A stretch of DNA of 64,000 nt from Azospirillum agricola (GCF_017876095.1 NZ_JAGINM010000001.1:372001-436000); one strand, 5' to 3'. Shown: positions 1 to 9,555, counted from the stretch's first letter. The notes: a model not told the origin generated them from the letters alone. Numbers and translations are program-made.

Positions 1-1114
1 CCTCGGCGGCGACGGCGGCGCGTTCCTCGGCCAGATGATGGTCAAGCGCCCGCCGGAAGCCCGGATCGGCGACCCAATGGGCGCTGTGGGTGGTCACCGG
101 CAGGTAGCCGCGCTGGATCTTGTGCTCCCCCTGGGCGCCGGCCTCGACACGCTTCAGCCCGCGCTCGATGGCGAAATCGAGGGCGCGGTAGTAGCAGGCC
201 TCGAAATGCAGGAAGCGGTAGCGCCCGTCCGACCCCCAGTTGCGGCCGTAGAGCGCGTCGGACCCCAGCAGGTTGAGGGCACCGGCCACCCATTCGCCGC
301 CGTCCTCGCACATCACCAGCACCACGCGATCGGCCATCGTCCGCCCCAGCCGTTCGAAGAAAGCCCGCGTCAGGTAGCCGCCGCCCCATTTGCGGTCGGC
401 GGTCTCCAGATAGAAGCGGTGGAAGGCATCCCAATGCTCCGCTTTCAGGTCGTCGCCGGTCAGGGTGTGCAGGCGGACGCCGCTGTCGGCGACCTCGCGC
501 CGCTCCTTGCGGATCGCCTTGCGCTTGCGCGAGTTCAGAGCGTCGAGGAAGGCGTCGAAGCTCTCGTAGCCCCGATTCTCCCAATGATACTGCACCCCGG
601 TGCGCCGCAGCCAGCCGGCCTCGCCCAGCCGCCCGGCATCGGCGGCGTTGGGAAAGGTGACGTGGGCGGAAGAGACGCCGTAGCGCTTCGCCACCCGTTC
701 CAGCGCCGCGACCAGCGCGCCGGCCACCGCCTCGCCGCCGCCGGGAGCGACCAGCAGGCGCGGCCCCGGCACGGGGGTGAAGGGAACCGAGACCTGGAGC
801 TTCGGGTAATAGTTGCCGCCGGCCCGCTCATAGGCGTTGGCCCAGCCGTGGTCGAAGACGTACTCGCCGTAGGAGTGGCTCTTCACATAGGCCGGAACCG
901 CGCCGACCATCCGTCCGTCGGGATCGAAGGCGGCGAGGTGGCTGGGCTGCCAGCCGGTCTTGGCGACGGCCGATCCCGATTCCTCCAGCGCCAGCAGGAA
1001 GGCGTGGGAGACGAACGGGTCGTCGGGGCCGGCGCAGGCATCCCAGTCCCTGGCCTCCGCCTGGCCGACCCCGGTCAGGATGCGGATGGTGATGGCGCCG
1101 CTGCCGTCGGGCAT
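1..1114 (-). CDS. GNAT/FemAB-like acyltransferase (DUF482, COG3146), 3' end outside window
   Basis: About 371 codons are visible with no stop, so the C-terminus lies beyond the left edge. The frame reads MPDGSGAITIRIL and continues through WQPSHLAAF, GGNYYPKLQVSVPFTPV, NSRKRKAIRKERRE and, near the edge, GAQGEHKIQRGYLPV. These are hallmarks of the DUF482 family (peptidogalycan-synthesis-like, GNAT fold, usually about 380-400 residues), so only a few residues should be missing. The substrate of this family is not established. The start at 1114 is preceded by AAGGGAGA. It lies 141 bp downstream of ridA on the same strand and may be cotranscribed. The family call is from motif recognition; the function stays open. 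Confidence 0.8.
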   Translation of the reverse strand, partial: MPDGSGAITIRILTGVGQAEARDWDACAGPDDPFVSHAFLLALEESGSAVAKTGWQPSHLAAFDPDGRMVGAVPAYVKSHSYGEYVFDHGWANAYERAGGNYYPKLQVSVPFTPVPGPRLLVAPGGGEAVAGALVAALERVAKRYGVSSAHVTFPNAADAGRLGEAGWLRRTGVQYHWENRGYESFDAFLDALNSRKRKAIRKERREVADSGVRLHTLTGDDLKAEHWDAFHRFYLETADRKWGGGYLTRAFFERLGRTMADRVVLVMCEDGGEWVAGALNLLGSDALYGRNWGSDGRYRFLHFEACYYRALDFAIERGLKRVEAGAQGEHKIQRGYLPVTTHSAHWVADPGFRRALDHHLAEERAAVAAE

Positions 1115-1255
1115 GAACCGTCTCCCTTGCTTCGCCGAGGGAAGTGGGCGCTGCGCCGCATCGCGGCAAGACGCCCATCTCCCCCTTCGGCGCCACCCAG
1201 CCATCCCTTCCCGGCAGGTCGTTCCGGCCAGGCGGCTCCATTCAGGCGACTCCGG

Positions 1256-1723
1256 TCAGGCCACCTCGAGCACCGCCTCGACCTCGACCGCGACGTTGCC
1301 TGGCAGCGACGGCGCGCCGACGGCGGCGCGGGCGTGCCGGCCGGCATCGCCGAAGACCTCCTGCATCAGCTCCGACGCGCCGTTGATCACCGCCGGGTGG
1401 TCATGGAAATCGGCGCCCGAGTTGACGAACCCGCCGAGCTTCAGCACACGGGTCACACGGTCGAGGTCGCCGTCCAGCGCCGCCCTGGCCTGGGCCAGGA
1501 TGTTCAGGGCGCACAGGCGGGCGGCCTCCTTGCCCTGCTCGACCGTGAAGTCCTGGCCGACCTTGCCGAGGAAGCGGCGCTCGCCGTTCCACACGGTGAT
1601 CTGGCCGGAGATGTAGAGCGTGTTGCCCGAGCGCGTGTAGGCCACATAGGCCGCCACCGGGGCGGCGGCCTGCGGCAGCTCGATTCCCAGCTCGGCGAGG
1701 CGCGCGTCGATCCGACCGGTCAT
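1256..1723 (-). CDS. RidA/YjgF/UK114-family enamine/imine deaminase
   Basis: 155 residues, slightly longer than classical RidA (about 128). It belongs to the YjgF/YER057c/UK114 fold: SGQITVWNGERRFLGKVGQD in the middle, then NILAQARAALDGDLDRV and RAAVGAPSLPGNVAVEVEAV at the C-terminus. Family members hydrolyse reactive enamine/imine intermediates released by PLP enzymes; the arginine in the RAAVGAPSLP segment fits the substrate-carboxylate-binding arginine of active members. The longer open frame upstream is not used: MTGRIDARLAELG at 1723 is preceded by GGAAGGA. It lies upstream of the DUF482 acyltransferase on the same strand. The exact substrate cannot be told from sequence. Confidence 0.88.
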   Translation of the reverse strand: MTGRIDARLAELGIELPQAAAPVAAYVAYTRSGNTLYISGQITVWNGERRFLGKVGQDFTVEQGKEAARLCALNILAQARAALDGDLDRVTRVLKLGGFVNSGADFHDHPAVINGASELMQEVFGDAGRHARAAVGAPSLPGNVAVEVEAVLEVA

Positions 1724-1972
1724 GATGGTTGGTCCTTCCCTGTTGAAGTCACGGGTTTTCGGCGGGTGTTCCACGCCCCGACCATAGCCGCGCCGGTCCG
1801 GCGATGGGAAGAATCCTCCACCGGACTCCGCGGCAGTTCCGTCCGTGCCCGGCAAAGTTTTCCCGGAATCTTTTGCGGCGCGCTCCCATGCCCCGGCGGC
1901 CGGACTCGGCGCTTTCTGCCCACACATCATTATTATCAAATAAATTCAATAACTTGATTGGATATCGCCGAA

Positions 1973-1990
1973 TTGGCACGGCCCTTGAAT
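1973..1990 (+). promoter_or_regulatory. Candidate sigma54 (RpoN) -24/-12 promoter of the flagellin gene
   Basis: TTGGCACG, four bases, then TTGAA lies about 80 bp before the flagellin ATG. It matches the RpoN consensus TGGCACG-N4-TTGCW except for A instead of C in the -12 element. The upstream stretch 1924-1965 is AT-rich, unlike the rest of the window. The 347 bp between ridA and the flagellin start contain this site and no gene I can support. Confidence 0.65.
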
Positions 1991-2070
1991 AAAGGAAGCC
2001 ACGCAAACGCACGTTGCCTCGCTCGGTCAAAAGACCAGCCGAGGACAGCCTCAGAAGGAGACTAGGAGCC

Positions 2071-3936
2071 ATGGCCAACGAAGTGACGCTGACCGCCGCA
2101 ATGCGGACGAACCTGCTGCAACTGCAAAGCACGCAGTCTGGCATCGACAAGAAGCAGCAGATTCTGTCTACCGGCAACAAGATCAACTCCGCTTTGGATG
2201 GCCCGACCTCCTTCTTCGCGGCCAAGGGCCTGACCCAGCGCGCCGGCGACCTGTCGTCGCTGAAGGACGCGATGGGCCAGTCGATCAGCACCATCAAGGC
2301 GGCCGACAAGGGCCTGACCGCGATCGACAGCCTGATCGACCAGGCCAAGGGCCTGACCACCTCCGCCCTGGCCTCGCTGTCCGACGACGCCGCCTCGGTC
2401 GCCACCCGCAAGGCGCTGGCCGCCCAGTTCGACACGCTCAAGAACCAGATCGACAAGCTGGCCGGCGACAGCGGCTACGCCGGAAAGAACCTGATCGGCG
2501 GCACCGGCCTGCGGCTGGAGAGCACCTCGGACTCGCGCGCCTCGGTCAACACCATCACCGGCCTCGACAACGCCCGCGTCACCAACGTCTCCTCGACCGA
2601 CACCTACTCGATCCGCGTCAAGGGCGACGGCTCGATCGAAGGCAACGCCCAGGACATCTCCGAGGCGCAGACCGCGCACGGCCTCACCGGCCTGAAGCTG
2701 GACGGCAAGATGTCCCTCACCGCCGGCAGCTTCGCCGACGTGCAGATCGAGGTGCGCGGCGCCAAGGGCAAGGAGCGCACCTTCGTCGTCACCGACGGCA
2801 AGGAAAGCCGGACGATCAACTATTTCGACAACAGCCAGTCGCTCTCCACCAGCACCGTCGCGGCGACCTCGGGCAACCCGCAGACCTCGAAGGTCACGGT
2901 CGGCAAGGGCACGGTCGAAGCCGGCGACATCTTCTCGATCACGGTGGAAGGTGAGACCTTCAGCTACACCGCGACCTCGTCGGACGTCGCGGTCGGCCAG
3001 AACGTCCAGAACCACGTCGCCACGGCCCTGAAGGACTCGATCAGCAACGCGCTGGCCAACACCACCCGCCTGTCGGGCAAGGATCTGGCCTCGGTGACCG
3101 TCGATCCCAACGGCGGCACGGTGACGCTGACCGGCACCACCGTCGCGGGCAACCCCCGCGAGGTGACGCTGACGGTGAACACCACCAACGCGCTGAGCAA
3201 GCGCATCTCGGAAAGCTTCGCCTCGGGCGCGGTGGTCTCCTTCACCGTCGACCGTCTGGCGATGGAGGACGCCGTCAACAGCGGCAACGGCATCTCGACC
3301 ATCCAGAAGAACGTCGACATCCAGATCCAGGTCACCAACCAGGACGGCGCCCAGATCGCCCGTGACGGCCTGAACGAGCGCGGCGAGGGCAAGCTGGCCA
3401 ACGGCGAGCAGTCCTTCGCCTTCGGCAGCGGCACCGTCCGCCTGCGGGTGGACGAGAAGACGATCATGCAGGCGGCCACGGCCAACTGCGGCGCCAACCT
3501 CGTCACCAAGCAGGTGTCGAACCCGAACACCTCCAACGACCTGACGGTCCAGCTGAACGAGAAGAACACCAACTCGATCACCGTCGCGGCGGTGGATCTG
3601 ACCTCCGGCGGCCAGGGCCTGAAGATCGACGGGGCGCAGAACGACTGGATGGACCGCTCCGACATCGAGGCGGCGGTCGCCGGCCTCGACTACGCCAAGG
3701 CGACGGTCCGCTCCGCCTCGCAGAAGCTGTCGACCAACCTGAACGTCATCACCACCCGCGAAACCTTCACCAAGGAGTTCAGCGACGTGCTGACGGAAGG
3801 CGCCAGCAAGCTGACGCTGGCCGACCAGAACGAGGAAGGCGCCAGCCTGCTGATGCTCCAGACCCGTCAGCAGCTCGGCACCATCGCCCTCTCGCTCGCC
3901 AACCAGTCGCAGCAGTCGATCCTGCGTCTGTTCTAA
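2071..3936 (+). CDS. Flagellin, large (about 621 aa), polar-flagellin type
   Basis: Structural subunit of the flagellar filament. The conserved N-terminal D0/D1 helices are at about residues 1-140 (MANEVTLTAAMRTNLLQLQ, ILSTGNKINSALDGPTSFF, GQSISTIKAADKGLTAIDSL). The conserved C-terminal helices are at about 535-621, ending LANQSQQSILRLF. The roughly 390-residue variable, Ser/Thr/Asn-rich middle would form the exposed D2/D3 part and makes this far larger than a minimal flagellin of about 280 residues; Azospirillum polar flagellin is similarly large and glycosylated. The start is MANEV, preceded by AGAAGGAG; a longer in-frame TTG start lacks support. There is a single cysteine (ATANCGAN), unusual for flagellins. 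A sigma54-like promoter lies upstream and a terminator follows. Confidence 0.95.
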   Translation: MANEVTLTAAMRTNLLQLQSTQSGIDKKQQILSTGNKINSALDGPTSFFAAKGLTQRAGDLSSLKDAMGQSISTIKAADKGLTAIDSLIDQAKGLTTSALASLSDDAASVATRKALAAQFDTLKNQIDKLAGDSGYAGKNLIGGTGLRLESTSDSRASVNTITGLDNARVTNVSSTDTYSIRVKGDGSIEGNAQDISEAQTAHGLTGLKLDGKMSLTAGSFADVQIEVRGAKGKERTFVVTDGKESRTINYFDNSQSLSTSTVAATSGNPQTSKVTVGKGTVEAGDIFSITVEGETFSYTATSSDVAVGQNVQNHVATALKDSISNALANTTRLSGKDLASVTVDPNGGTVTLTGTTVAGNPREVTLTVNTTNALSKRISESFASGAVVSFTVDRLAMEDAVNSGNGISTIQKNVDIQIQVTNQDGAQIARDGLNERGEGKLANGEQSFAFGSGTVRLRVDEKTIMQAATANCGANLVTKQVSNPNTSNDLTVQLNEKNTNSITVAAVDLTSGGQGLKIDGAQNDWMDRSDIEAAVAGLDYAKATVRSASQKLSTNLNVITTRETFTKEFSDVLTEGASKLTLADQNEEGASLLMLQTRQQLGTIALSLANQSQQSILRLF

Positions 3937-3971
3937 GCCAGGCCCCTCTCTGGCGAACGTGCCGCGTCGGC

Positions 3972-3993
3972 GGGCGCCCCTTCGGGGGCGCCC
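3972..3993. terminator. UUCG-loop hairpin between flagellin and the S10 peptidase
   Basis: A perfect 9-bp stem (GGGCGCCCC / GGGGCGCCC) closes a TTCG tetraloop, 36 bp after the flagellin stop and 19 bp from the end of the convergent peptidase gene. It can serve both strands; the T-tract is weak. Confidence 0.7.
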
Positions 3994-4011
3994 GTTCGCG
4001 TTTCGGGACGG

Positions 4012-5574
4012 TCAGCGCGGCTGCGCGGCGCGCAGGGATTGCTCGATCAGGGCGCGCGCATCGGCGGCCAGCGAGGCGCGGCCGGAGGCCCGCGTGTACA
4101 TCATGTGGCCGCCCTCGTGCACCGTCACCCGCACGCGGTCCCGCTCGCCCGGCGGCAGCTCCAGCCGCGCCGCCATCCAGCGCGAGGCCATGTAGGGCGT
4201 GATCAGGTCGGTGCGGCCATGGGCGATCAGCACCCGCAGCGACGGTTGAAGGGTCAGCGCCGTTTGCAGCGAATCGACGGCGCTCGGAACCGACATGCGC
4301 GGCCATTCCCAGCCGCGGTTGACCCGGTCGCTGAGCAGCCGGTAGGGGGTTTCCGTGCGCAGGGCCAGCTCCGACTGGGCGTAGGCCGCAAAGGCGGTGC
4401 TGTAGGCCGGGATGGTTCCCTGGAGGAAGGGGTCGAACGGCACCCGCGACGATCCCGGATCGGGGTCGGCTGCGGTGAAGGTCCCGTCATAGATGCTGAG
4501 GACGCGGCCCTGGTCGCGCAGCAGCTCGCGCGTGAAGCTGCCCATCGACACCCGCCCGCGCTGGCGGGCGACCTGTTCCGCTGGCAGGCCGACCAGCTTC
4601 GCCACATCGCCGAAGAAGCCGCCGGCCTCGCCCAGCCGCCCGTAATCGAGCCCGGCCAGCCCGGTCAGATAGGGGCCCAGGGCGAATCGCTCCGCCGCCT
4701 CGGCCGCCTGCTGCGGCGTGCCGGGCGCGCGGCCGAGCGCGGCGGCGGTGGCGGCCATCGCCGGCAGCTTCAGCGCCGGCCCCAGGATGCCGTCCTCGTC
4801 GATGGCGGCGAAATCGACCACCGGCGACACCAGGATCAACCCGTTGACGGCGATGCCGGTGCGCCGGATCAGCTCGTCGGCCATCTTCGCGATGCGGAAA
4901 CCGCCATAGCTCTCGCCGGCCAGGAATTTCGGCGAGGCCCAGCGGCCGTTGCGGGTCAGCCACAGCCGCACCACCTCGGCCATCGCGCGGGTGTCGCCCT
5001 CGACCGACCAGAACCGCTTCTCGGCGTCGTCGCCGGGCTTGACCGCCCGGCTGTAGCCGGTGCCGACCGGATCGACGAAGACCAGATCGGTGAAGGCCAG
5101 CCAGCTGTCGGGGTTGTCGAGCAGCGGGGCCGGCGGCCCGGCCAACGCGCCGTCCGGTCCGAACCCGACCACCCTCGGTCCGGCGGCGCCGAGATGCATG
5201 TAGGCGGACGCGGCCCCCGGTCCACCGTTGAAGACGAAGGTCACCGGACGGTTGGCATCCGGCGGCGCCCCTTCCGCTCCCGCGCTGTAGGAGACGGTGA
5301 AGACGCGGGCGGCCAGCTCCTCCTTCGCGCCGTCGCGCAGGGGCAGGAACTCGGCGGTGGCGCTGTAGGCGAGCGGGCCCGCCGCCAGCGGCAGGCTGTG
5401 CCGCGTCACGCTGCGCTGGGCGTCGAAGGCGGGTTCGGCGGCCTTGCCGGCCGGCTCGTCGCCCTTCTCGGAACGGTCCGGACGGTCCTGCGCCCAGCCC
5501 GGCGCCGGGCCGAGCAGCAGGGGGAGCAGCAGGGCCAGCGGCAGGAAGCGGAGGCGGCGGGGCGGCGTCGGCAT
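4012..5574 (-). CDS. Secreted S10-family serine carboxypeptidase
   Basis: 520 residues with a typical Sec signal peptide (RR, hydrophobic residues 9-22, cleavage near GWAQD). The mature part follows serine carboxypeptidase architecture: VTFVFNGGPGAASAY at about 111-125 (oxyanion region), FVDPVGTGYS, then AGESYGGF with the nucleophile at about Ser222. The catalytic Asp is in HGRTDLITPY and the catalytic His in VHEGGHMMYTR near the C-terminus. It should act in the periplasm or outside the cell, removing C-terminal amino acids from peptides. It converges on the flagellin gene and diverges from the chemoreceptor at 5774. All triad motifs are intact. Confidence 0.92.
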   Translation of the reverse strand: MPTPPRRLRFLPLALLLPLLLGPAPGWAQDRPDRSEKGDEPAGKAAEPAFDAQRSVTRHSLPLAAGPLAYSATAEFLPLRDGAKEELAARVFTVSYSAGAEGAPPDANRPVTFVFNGGPGAASAYMHLGAAGPRVVGFGPDGALAGPPAPLLDNPDSWLAFTDLVFVDPVGTGYSRAVKPGDDAEKRFWSVEGDTRAMAEVVRLWLTRNGRWASPKFLAGESYGGFRIAKMADELIRRTGIAVNGLILVSPVVDFAAIDEDGILGPALKLPAMAATAAALGRAPGTPQQAAEAAERFALGPYLTGLAGLDYGRLGEAGGFFGDVAKLVGLPAEQVARQRGRVSMGSFTRELLRDQGRVLSIYDGTFTAADPDPGSSRVPFDPFLQGTIPAYSTAFAAYAQSELALRTETPYRLLSDRVNRGWEWPRMSVPSAVDSLQTALTLQPSLRVLIAHGRTDLITPYMASRWMAARLELPPGERDRVRVTVHEGGHMMYTRASGRASLAADARALIEQSLRAAQPR

Positions 5575-5707
5575 GGGCAGCTCTCAAGGTCTGGAGGCGG
5601 GGACGGGTCGCCCGGATATTGCGTTGGAGCGCGCGCGGCGCAAGGCAAGGCCACCCCGTCCGTTCTTTCCGAATGCCGGACACGAGCGGGGAATGCGTGG
5701 GTTGTCG

Positions 5708-5735
5708 TAAACTTTTCGTAGAGTTTTCCGGATAG
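5708..5735 (+). promoter_or_regulatory. Possible sigma28-like promoter of the chemoreceptor gene
   Basis: TAAA, 16 bases, then CCGGATAG lies about 40 bp before the start at 5774. The flagellar sigma factor prefers TAAA-N15-GCCGATAA, so spacing and the -10 element deviate. Its position in front of a motility gene makes it plausible only. Confidence 0.3.
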
Positions 5736-5773
5736 TATGGGATCAGGCTCTTCTTCTTACCGGGAAAGACATC

Positions 5774-7480
5774 ATGGCCTCCCTCCGGCACGCCTCCATC
5801 CGCACGCGTCTGGTTCTCGGTTTCGGCGCGGTCCTGCTGCTTCTGGTGAGCCTTACGATCACCGGAGTGAACGAGGTGCGGAAGATCGATTCCGACCTCA
5901 CCCACATCAACGACGTGAACAGCGTCAAGCAGCGCTACGCCATCAATTTCCGCGGCAGCGTCCACGACCGCGCCATCGCGCTGCGCGATGTGGTGCTGGT
6001 GTCCGACAACGCGGCCCTGACGCCCATCCTGGCCGACATCGACCGGCTGGCAAGCTTCTACGCCGATTCGGCGAAGCCGCTGGATGTCATGTTCGCGCGG
6101 CCCGACGACGTCACGCCGGAGGAGCGCAGCCTGCTGGCCGCCATCAAGGAGACGGAGGCGCGGACGCTGCCGCTCGTCGCCAAGGTGATCGGGGCGCGCA
6201 AGGCCGGCGACATGGCCGCCGCCCAGCGCGCGCTGACCCAGGACGCCAGCCCGGCCTTCACCGAGTGGCTGGCCCGCATCAACCGGTTCATCGACCTCCA
6301 GGAACAGAAGAACCAGACGCTGGCCAGCCGCGCGCGCGCGATGGCGAGCGGTTTCCAGACGCTGATGCTGTCGCTGTGCGCCGTCGCCCTGGTGCTGGCC
6401 GCCGGCTTCGGGCTGTGGACCGTCGCGGCGCTGCGCCCGCTGCGTTGCCTGACCGACGCCATCGTGGCGCTGTCGAAGGGCGAGCTGACCGTGGCGGTGC
6501 CGCATTCGGAGGCCCATGACGAAATTGGCGAGATCACCGGCGCCGTCGAGGTGCTGAAGGCCAACGCCGTCGAGGCCGACGCCTTCCGCCGCCGGCAGGC
6601 CGACGCCGAACAGGCCGCCGAGGCGACGAAGCGGACCGAGATGAACGCGCTGGCCGACCGCTTCGAGAATCAGGTGAAGGGCGTGGTCGACAGCGTCTCC
6701 TCCTCCTCCGACGAGGTGCGGACGCTGGCCCGCACGCTGAGCGGCACGGCCGAGCAGACGGAGAGCAAGGCGACCACCGTCGCCGCCGCGTCGGAACAGG
6801 CTTCGGTCAACGTCCAGACCGTCGCCGCCGCCGCGGAGGAGCTGGCCGCCTCGATCTCCGAGATCGGCCGGCAGATCGGCGAGAGCACCCGCAAGGCCAA
6901 GCAGGCGGCCGATCAGGCCGACGGCACCAACCGCATCGTCGACGGCCTGTCGTCCAAGGCCAACCAGATCGGCGACGTGGTGAACCTGATCTCCAGCATC
7001 GCCGGCCAGACCAACCTGCTGGCGTTGAACGCGACGATCGAGGCCGCCCGCGCCGGGGAGGCCGGCAAGGGCTTCGCGGTGGTGGCGAGCGAGGTCAAGA
7101 GCCTCGCCAACCAGACGGCGAAGGCGACCGGCGACATCTCGCAGCAGATCGCCGAGATCCAGGCGGCGACCGCCGACGCAGTGCAGGCGATCCAGAGCAT
7201 CGCCGCCACCATCGGCGAGGTGAACGACATCGTCGGCACCATCGCCACCGCGGTGGACGGCCAGAACGCCGCGACGATGGAGATCGCCCGCAACGTCCAG
7301 CAGGCCGCCGCCGGCACCAACGAGGTCTCGTCCTCGATCAACGGCGTGCTGCACGCCGCGTCGGAAACGGGCAGCGGCGCCACCCGGCTGCTGACCTCCT
7401 CGGGTGAGCTGTCGAAGCAGGCGGACCTGCTGCGCACCCAGGTCGACCGCTTCCTGTCCGGCGTGCGCGGCGGGGCGTGA
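5774..7480 (+). CDS. Methyl-accepting chemotaxis protein, periplasmic four-helix sensor
   Basis: 568 residues. TM1 is at about 11-31 ([21 protein letters not shown]). A helical periplasmic domain of about 160 residues of the 4HB type follows ([17 protein letters not shown]), then TM2 at about 195-220, HAMP ([25 protein letters not shown]) and the cytoplasmic coiled coil. The signalling tip reads [30 protein letters not shown] split over the hairpin, the CheA/CheW contact region. The ligand is not predictable. RBS is GGGAAAGA. A bacteriohemerythrin gene follows 69 bp downstream on the same strand, which hints at an oxygen- or redox-linked input. Confidence 0.95.
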   Translation: MASLRHASIRTRLVLGFGAVLLLLVSLTITGVNEVRKIDSDLTHINDVNSVKQRYAINFRGSVHDRAIALRDVVLVSDNAALTPILADIDRLASFYADSAKPLDVMFARPDDVTPEERSLLAAIKETEARTLPLVAKVIGARKAGDMAAAQRALTQDASPAFTEWLARINRFIDLQEQKNQTLASRARAMASGFQTLMLSLCAVALVLAAGFGLWTVAALRPLRCLTDAIVALSKGELTVAVPHSEAHDEIGEITGAVEVLKANAVEADAFRRRQADAEQAAEATKRTEMNALADRFENQVKGVVDSVSSSSDEVRTLARTLSGTAEQTESKATTVAAASEQASVNVQTVAAAAEELAASISEIGRQIGESTRKAKQAADQADGTNRIVDGLSSKANQIGDVVNLISSIAGQTNLLALNATIEAARAGEAGKGFAVVASEVKSLANQTAKATGDISQQIAEIQAATADAVQAIQSIAATIGEVNDIVGTIATAVDGQNAATMEIARNVQQAAAGTNEVSSSINGVLHAASETGSGATRLLTSSGELSKQADLLRTQVDRFLSGVRGGA

Positions 7481-7549
7481 CGCCGGTTGGAAACCGTGTC
7501 AATTCGTAGCAATTGGTGCGCTTGATGCGGAGAGGGGAGGCTTCTACAG

Positions 7550-8071
7550 GTGCGGGATGTTGTCTCCCACCCTGCGGATGCCTTCCCGATCATGAGCAGC
7601 GACAGCGTCGATTACGGAGCCTTGGTCTGGAGCGACGATCTGGTCCTGGGAATCGCGGAGATCGACGCCCAGCACCGCGAATGGATCGCCCTGGTCCAGG
7701 CCTTCGAACGGGCCGTGCGCGACGGCGGCACGGCGGAGGAGGTGCGGCGGACGCTGGCCGCGGCCGTCGCCTACACGGAAAGCCATTTCGCGGACGAACA
7801 GCGGGTGATGGGCGAGGCCGGCTATCCGTTCCTCGACGACCATGTCGCCCAGCATGATCTGGCCTGGGACCGTGTGCACGCCTTCGCCAGCGCGGACGGC
7901 GGAGCCGGGGGCGACGACGCGCTGCGCGAGAGCCTCGCCGACTTCCTGCCGCAATGGCTGATGCTGCACATCAACACCGCCGACCGCCAGTTCGCCCGCT
8001 GGCACAAGGGTGAGCCGCCCTGTGCCCCGGCGGGTGTCGAGGGCCGGGTGTTCGGCGACATCCCGGTGTGA
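7550..8071 (+). CDS. Bacteriohemerythrin (standalone O2-binding diiron protein)
   Basis: 173 residues from a GTG start. All seven diiron ligands of the family are present: His42 (DAQHREW), His79 and Glu83 (HFADE), His98 and His102 (HVAQH), His140 and Asp145 (HINTAD). The protein is soluble and should bind oxygen (or NO) at a mu-oxo diiron site. The GTG at 7550 is chosen because GAGGGGAGG lies nine bases upstream; ATG at 7592 (MSSDSVDYG), where homology usually begins, has no ribosome-binding site and would give 159 residues. It directly follows a chemoreceptor gene, and a second hemerythrin domain in this window is fused to a chemoreceptor (33151-35286). Confidence 0.93.
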   Translation: MRDVVSHPADAFPIMSSDSVDYGALVWSDDLVLGIAEIDAQHREWIALVQAFERAVRDGGTAEEVRRTLAAAVAYTESHFADEQRVMGEAGYPFLDDHVAQHDLAWDRVHAFASADGGAGGDDALRESLADFLPQWLMLHINTADRQFARWHKGEPPCAPAGVEGRVFGDIPV

Positions 8072-8078
8072 CGGTCCT

Positions 8079-9545
8079 TCAACCCTTTCCCGCGTCGGGA
8101 GAGGGCTCCACGCCCCGGAACGACACCACCGCCAGCAACCCCGGCGCCAGCAACCCCGGCCCCCCGGCGCGGTCGTTCAGGGCGATCTCCGCCCCCAGCC
8201 GGTCGGCAAGCGCCTGCACGATGGCGAGGCCCAGGCCGCTGCCGGTCCGCGCCGCCCCGCCGGCCTGCGGCAAGCGGTAGAAACGCTCGAACACCCGCCC
8301 GCGCTCGGTCTCGGGAATGCCGGGGCCGTCGTCCTCGACCTCCAAACGCGGGGCTTCGGGGGAGCCGGCCACGCGCACCGTCACCGTGCCGCCCGGCCGG
8401 TTGTAGCGGATGGCGTTGTCCAGCAGGTTGCCCAGCAGCTCGCCCACCAGCACCGGGTTGCCGGCGACCCGCAGCGGTGGATCGTCCTCCGGCGGAGCGT
8501 CGAAATGGACCTCCACCCCCAGCGCCAGGGCGCCGGGAACCTGCTCGGCGGTGACCTCCATGGCCACCTGGAGCAGGTCGGCCACCTCGCCGGACGCCGG
8601 CGCCGGGCTGTCCTCGTCGGCGCGGGCCAGCGCCAGCAGCTGGGTCAGCAGCCGTTCCAGCCGGCGGACCGCCCCCTCCACGTCGTCGAGCGCGGCGCGG
8701 CCCTCCGCCGTGCCGGTGCCGTGGCGGCGCAGCAGCGCCAGATGGGTGCGCAGCACCGCCAGCGGCGTGCGGAGCTGGTGCGAGGCGTCGGCGGTGAAGC
8801 GCCGCATCGTCGTGATCGACTGGTCCAGCCGCTCCAGCAGCCCGTTGATGGCGACCACCAGCGGCAGCGCCTCGCGCGGGACGACGGCGAGCGGCAGCGG
8901 CACCAGCGCCATCGAGCCGCGCGCCGAGCGGGCGTCGATCACCCGCCGCAGCCGCACAAGCGGGGCGAGGCCGCGCCCGACCGCGCCCCAGACCAGCACG
9001 CCGCTGCCGCCGACCAGCGCCACCTCCAGCAGGGTCAGCCACAGCAGCATGTCGACCACGGCGGCGCGGCGTCCGGTGGTGGTCTCCGCCACCTGCACCA
9101 GGACCGGGCGGGCCTCGCCATAGACGCGGCGGACCTGGGCGGCGACCCGCACGGGATGGCCGTGATAGGTGTCGTCGCGAAACAGCATGGCGTTCAGCGG
9201 CAGCCGGTCGGGGTCCGGCGCCGGCAGGTCGAGGTAGCCGGTGATGACCCCGCCATGGTGGGCGACGTTGTAGTAGATGTTGTCGCGCGCCTGGCTCTCC
9301 AGCATGCCGAAGGCGACGGCCGGCAGATCGACCGTCACCTCGCCGTCGTCGTCGCTCACCGCCAGCCGCTCGGCGATGGCAAGCACCGACCCGGCGAGCA
9401 CCCGGTCGTGGGTGGACTGCACGAAGCCGTGGATCAGCGCCGCCCCGCCCACCCCCAGCCCGACCGCCAGCGCGCCCAGCGGCACCAGCAGCCGGGTCAG
9501 CAGCCGGCGGCGCAGCGAGGGAACGCCGTCGCGCCGCCGCGTCAT
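8079..9545 (-). CDS. Sensor histidine kinase, TctE/QseC type
   Basis: 488 residues: TM1 at about 18-40, a periplasmic 2CSK-N-like domain (FGMLESQARDNIYYNVAHHG), TM2 at about 165-185, HAMP-like linker, HisKA with TADASHQLRTPLAVLRTHL (phospho-acceptor His), and HATPase with LLGNLLDNAIRYN, DDGPGIP and GSGLGLAIV. Such kinases (TctE, QseC) control importers for organic acids and related solutes. The gene starts 10 bp after the response regulator stop, so the two form an operon. The pair is divergent from an ABC importer operon, which is its likely target. Confidence 0.93.
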   Translation of the reverse strand: MTRRRDGVPSLRRRLLTRLLVPLGALAVGLGVGGAALIHGFVQSTHDRVLAGSVLAIAERLAVSDDDGEVTVDLPAVAFGMLESQARDNIYYNVAHHGGVITGYLDLPAPDPDRLPLNAMLFRDDTYHGHPVRVAAQVRRVYGEARPVLVQVAETTTGRRAAVVDMLLWLTLLEVALVGGSGVLVWGAVGRGLAPLVRLRRVIDARSARGSMALVPLPLAVVPREALPLVVAINGLLERLDQSITTMRRFTADASHQLRTPLAVLRTHLALLRRHGTGTAEGRAALDDVEGAVRRLERLLTQLLALARADEDSPAPASGEVADLLQVAMEVTAEQVPGALALGVEVHFDAPPEDDPPLRVAGNPVLVGELLGNLLDNAIRYNRPGGTVTVRVAGSPEAPRLEVEDDGPGIPETERGRVFERFYRLPQAGGAARTGSGLGLAIVQALADRLGAEIALNDRAGGPGLLAPGLLAVVSFRGVEPSPDAGKG

Positions 9546-9555
9546 GGAAGGCCCA

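Noticed and set aside
2014..2070. Longer flagellin start at TTG 2014
   Set aside because: The added residues have no similarity to flagellin N-termini, and MANEVTLTAA at 2071 has a strong RBS.
4487..7354. 955-codon open frame on the minus strand
   Set aside because: It is an antisense shadow over the S10 peptidase and a chemoreceptor; composition is Arg/Gly/His-rich and matches no family. Several other long open frames in the window (for example 8010-9737 +, 11451-13343 -, 14289-16235 -) are shadows for the same reason: high GC removes stops.
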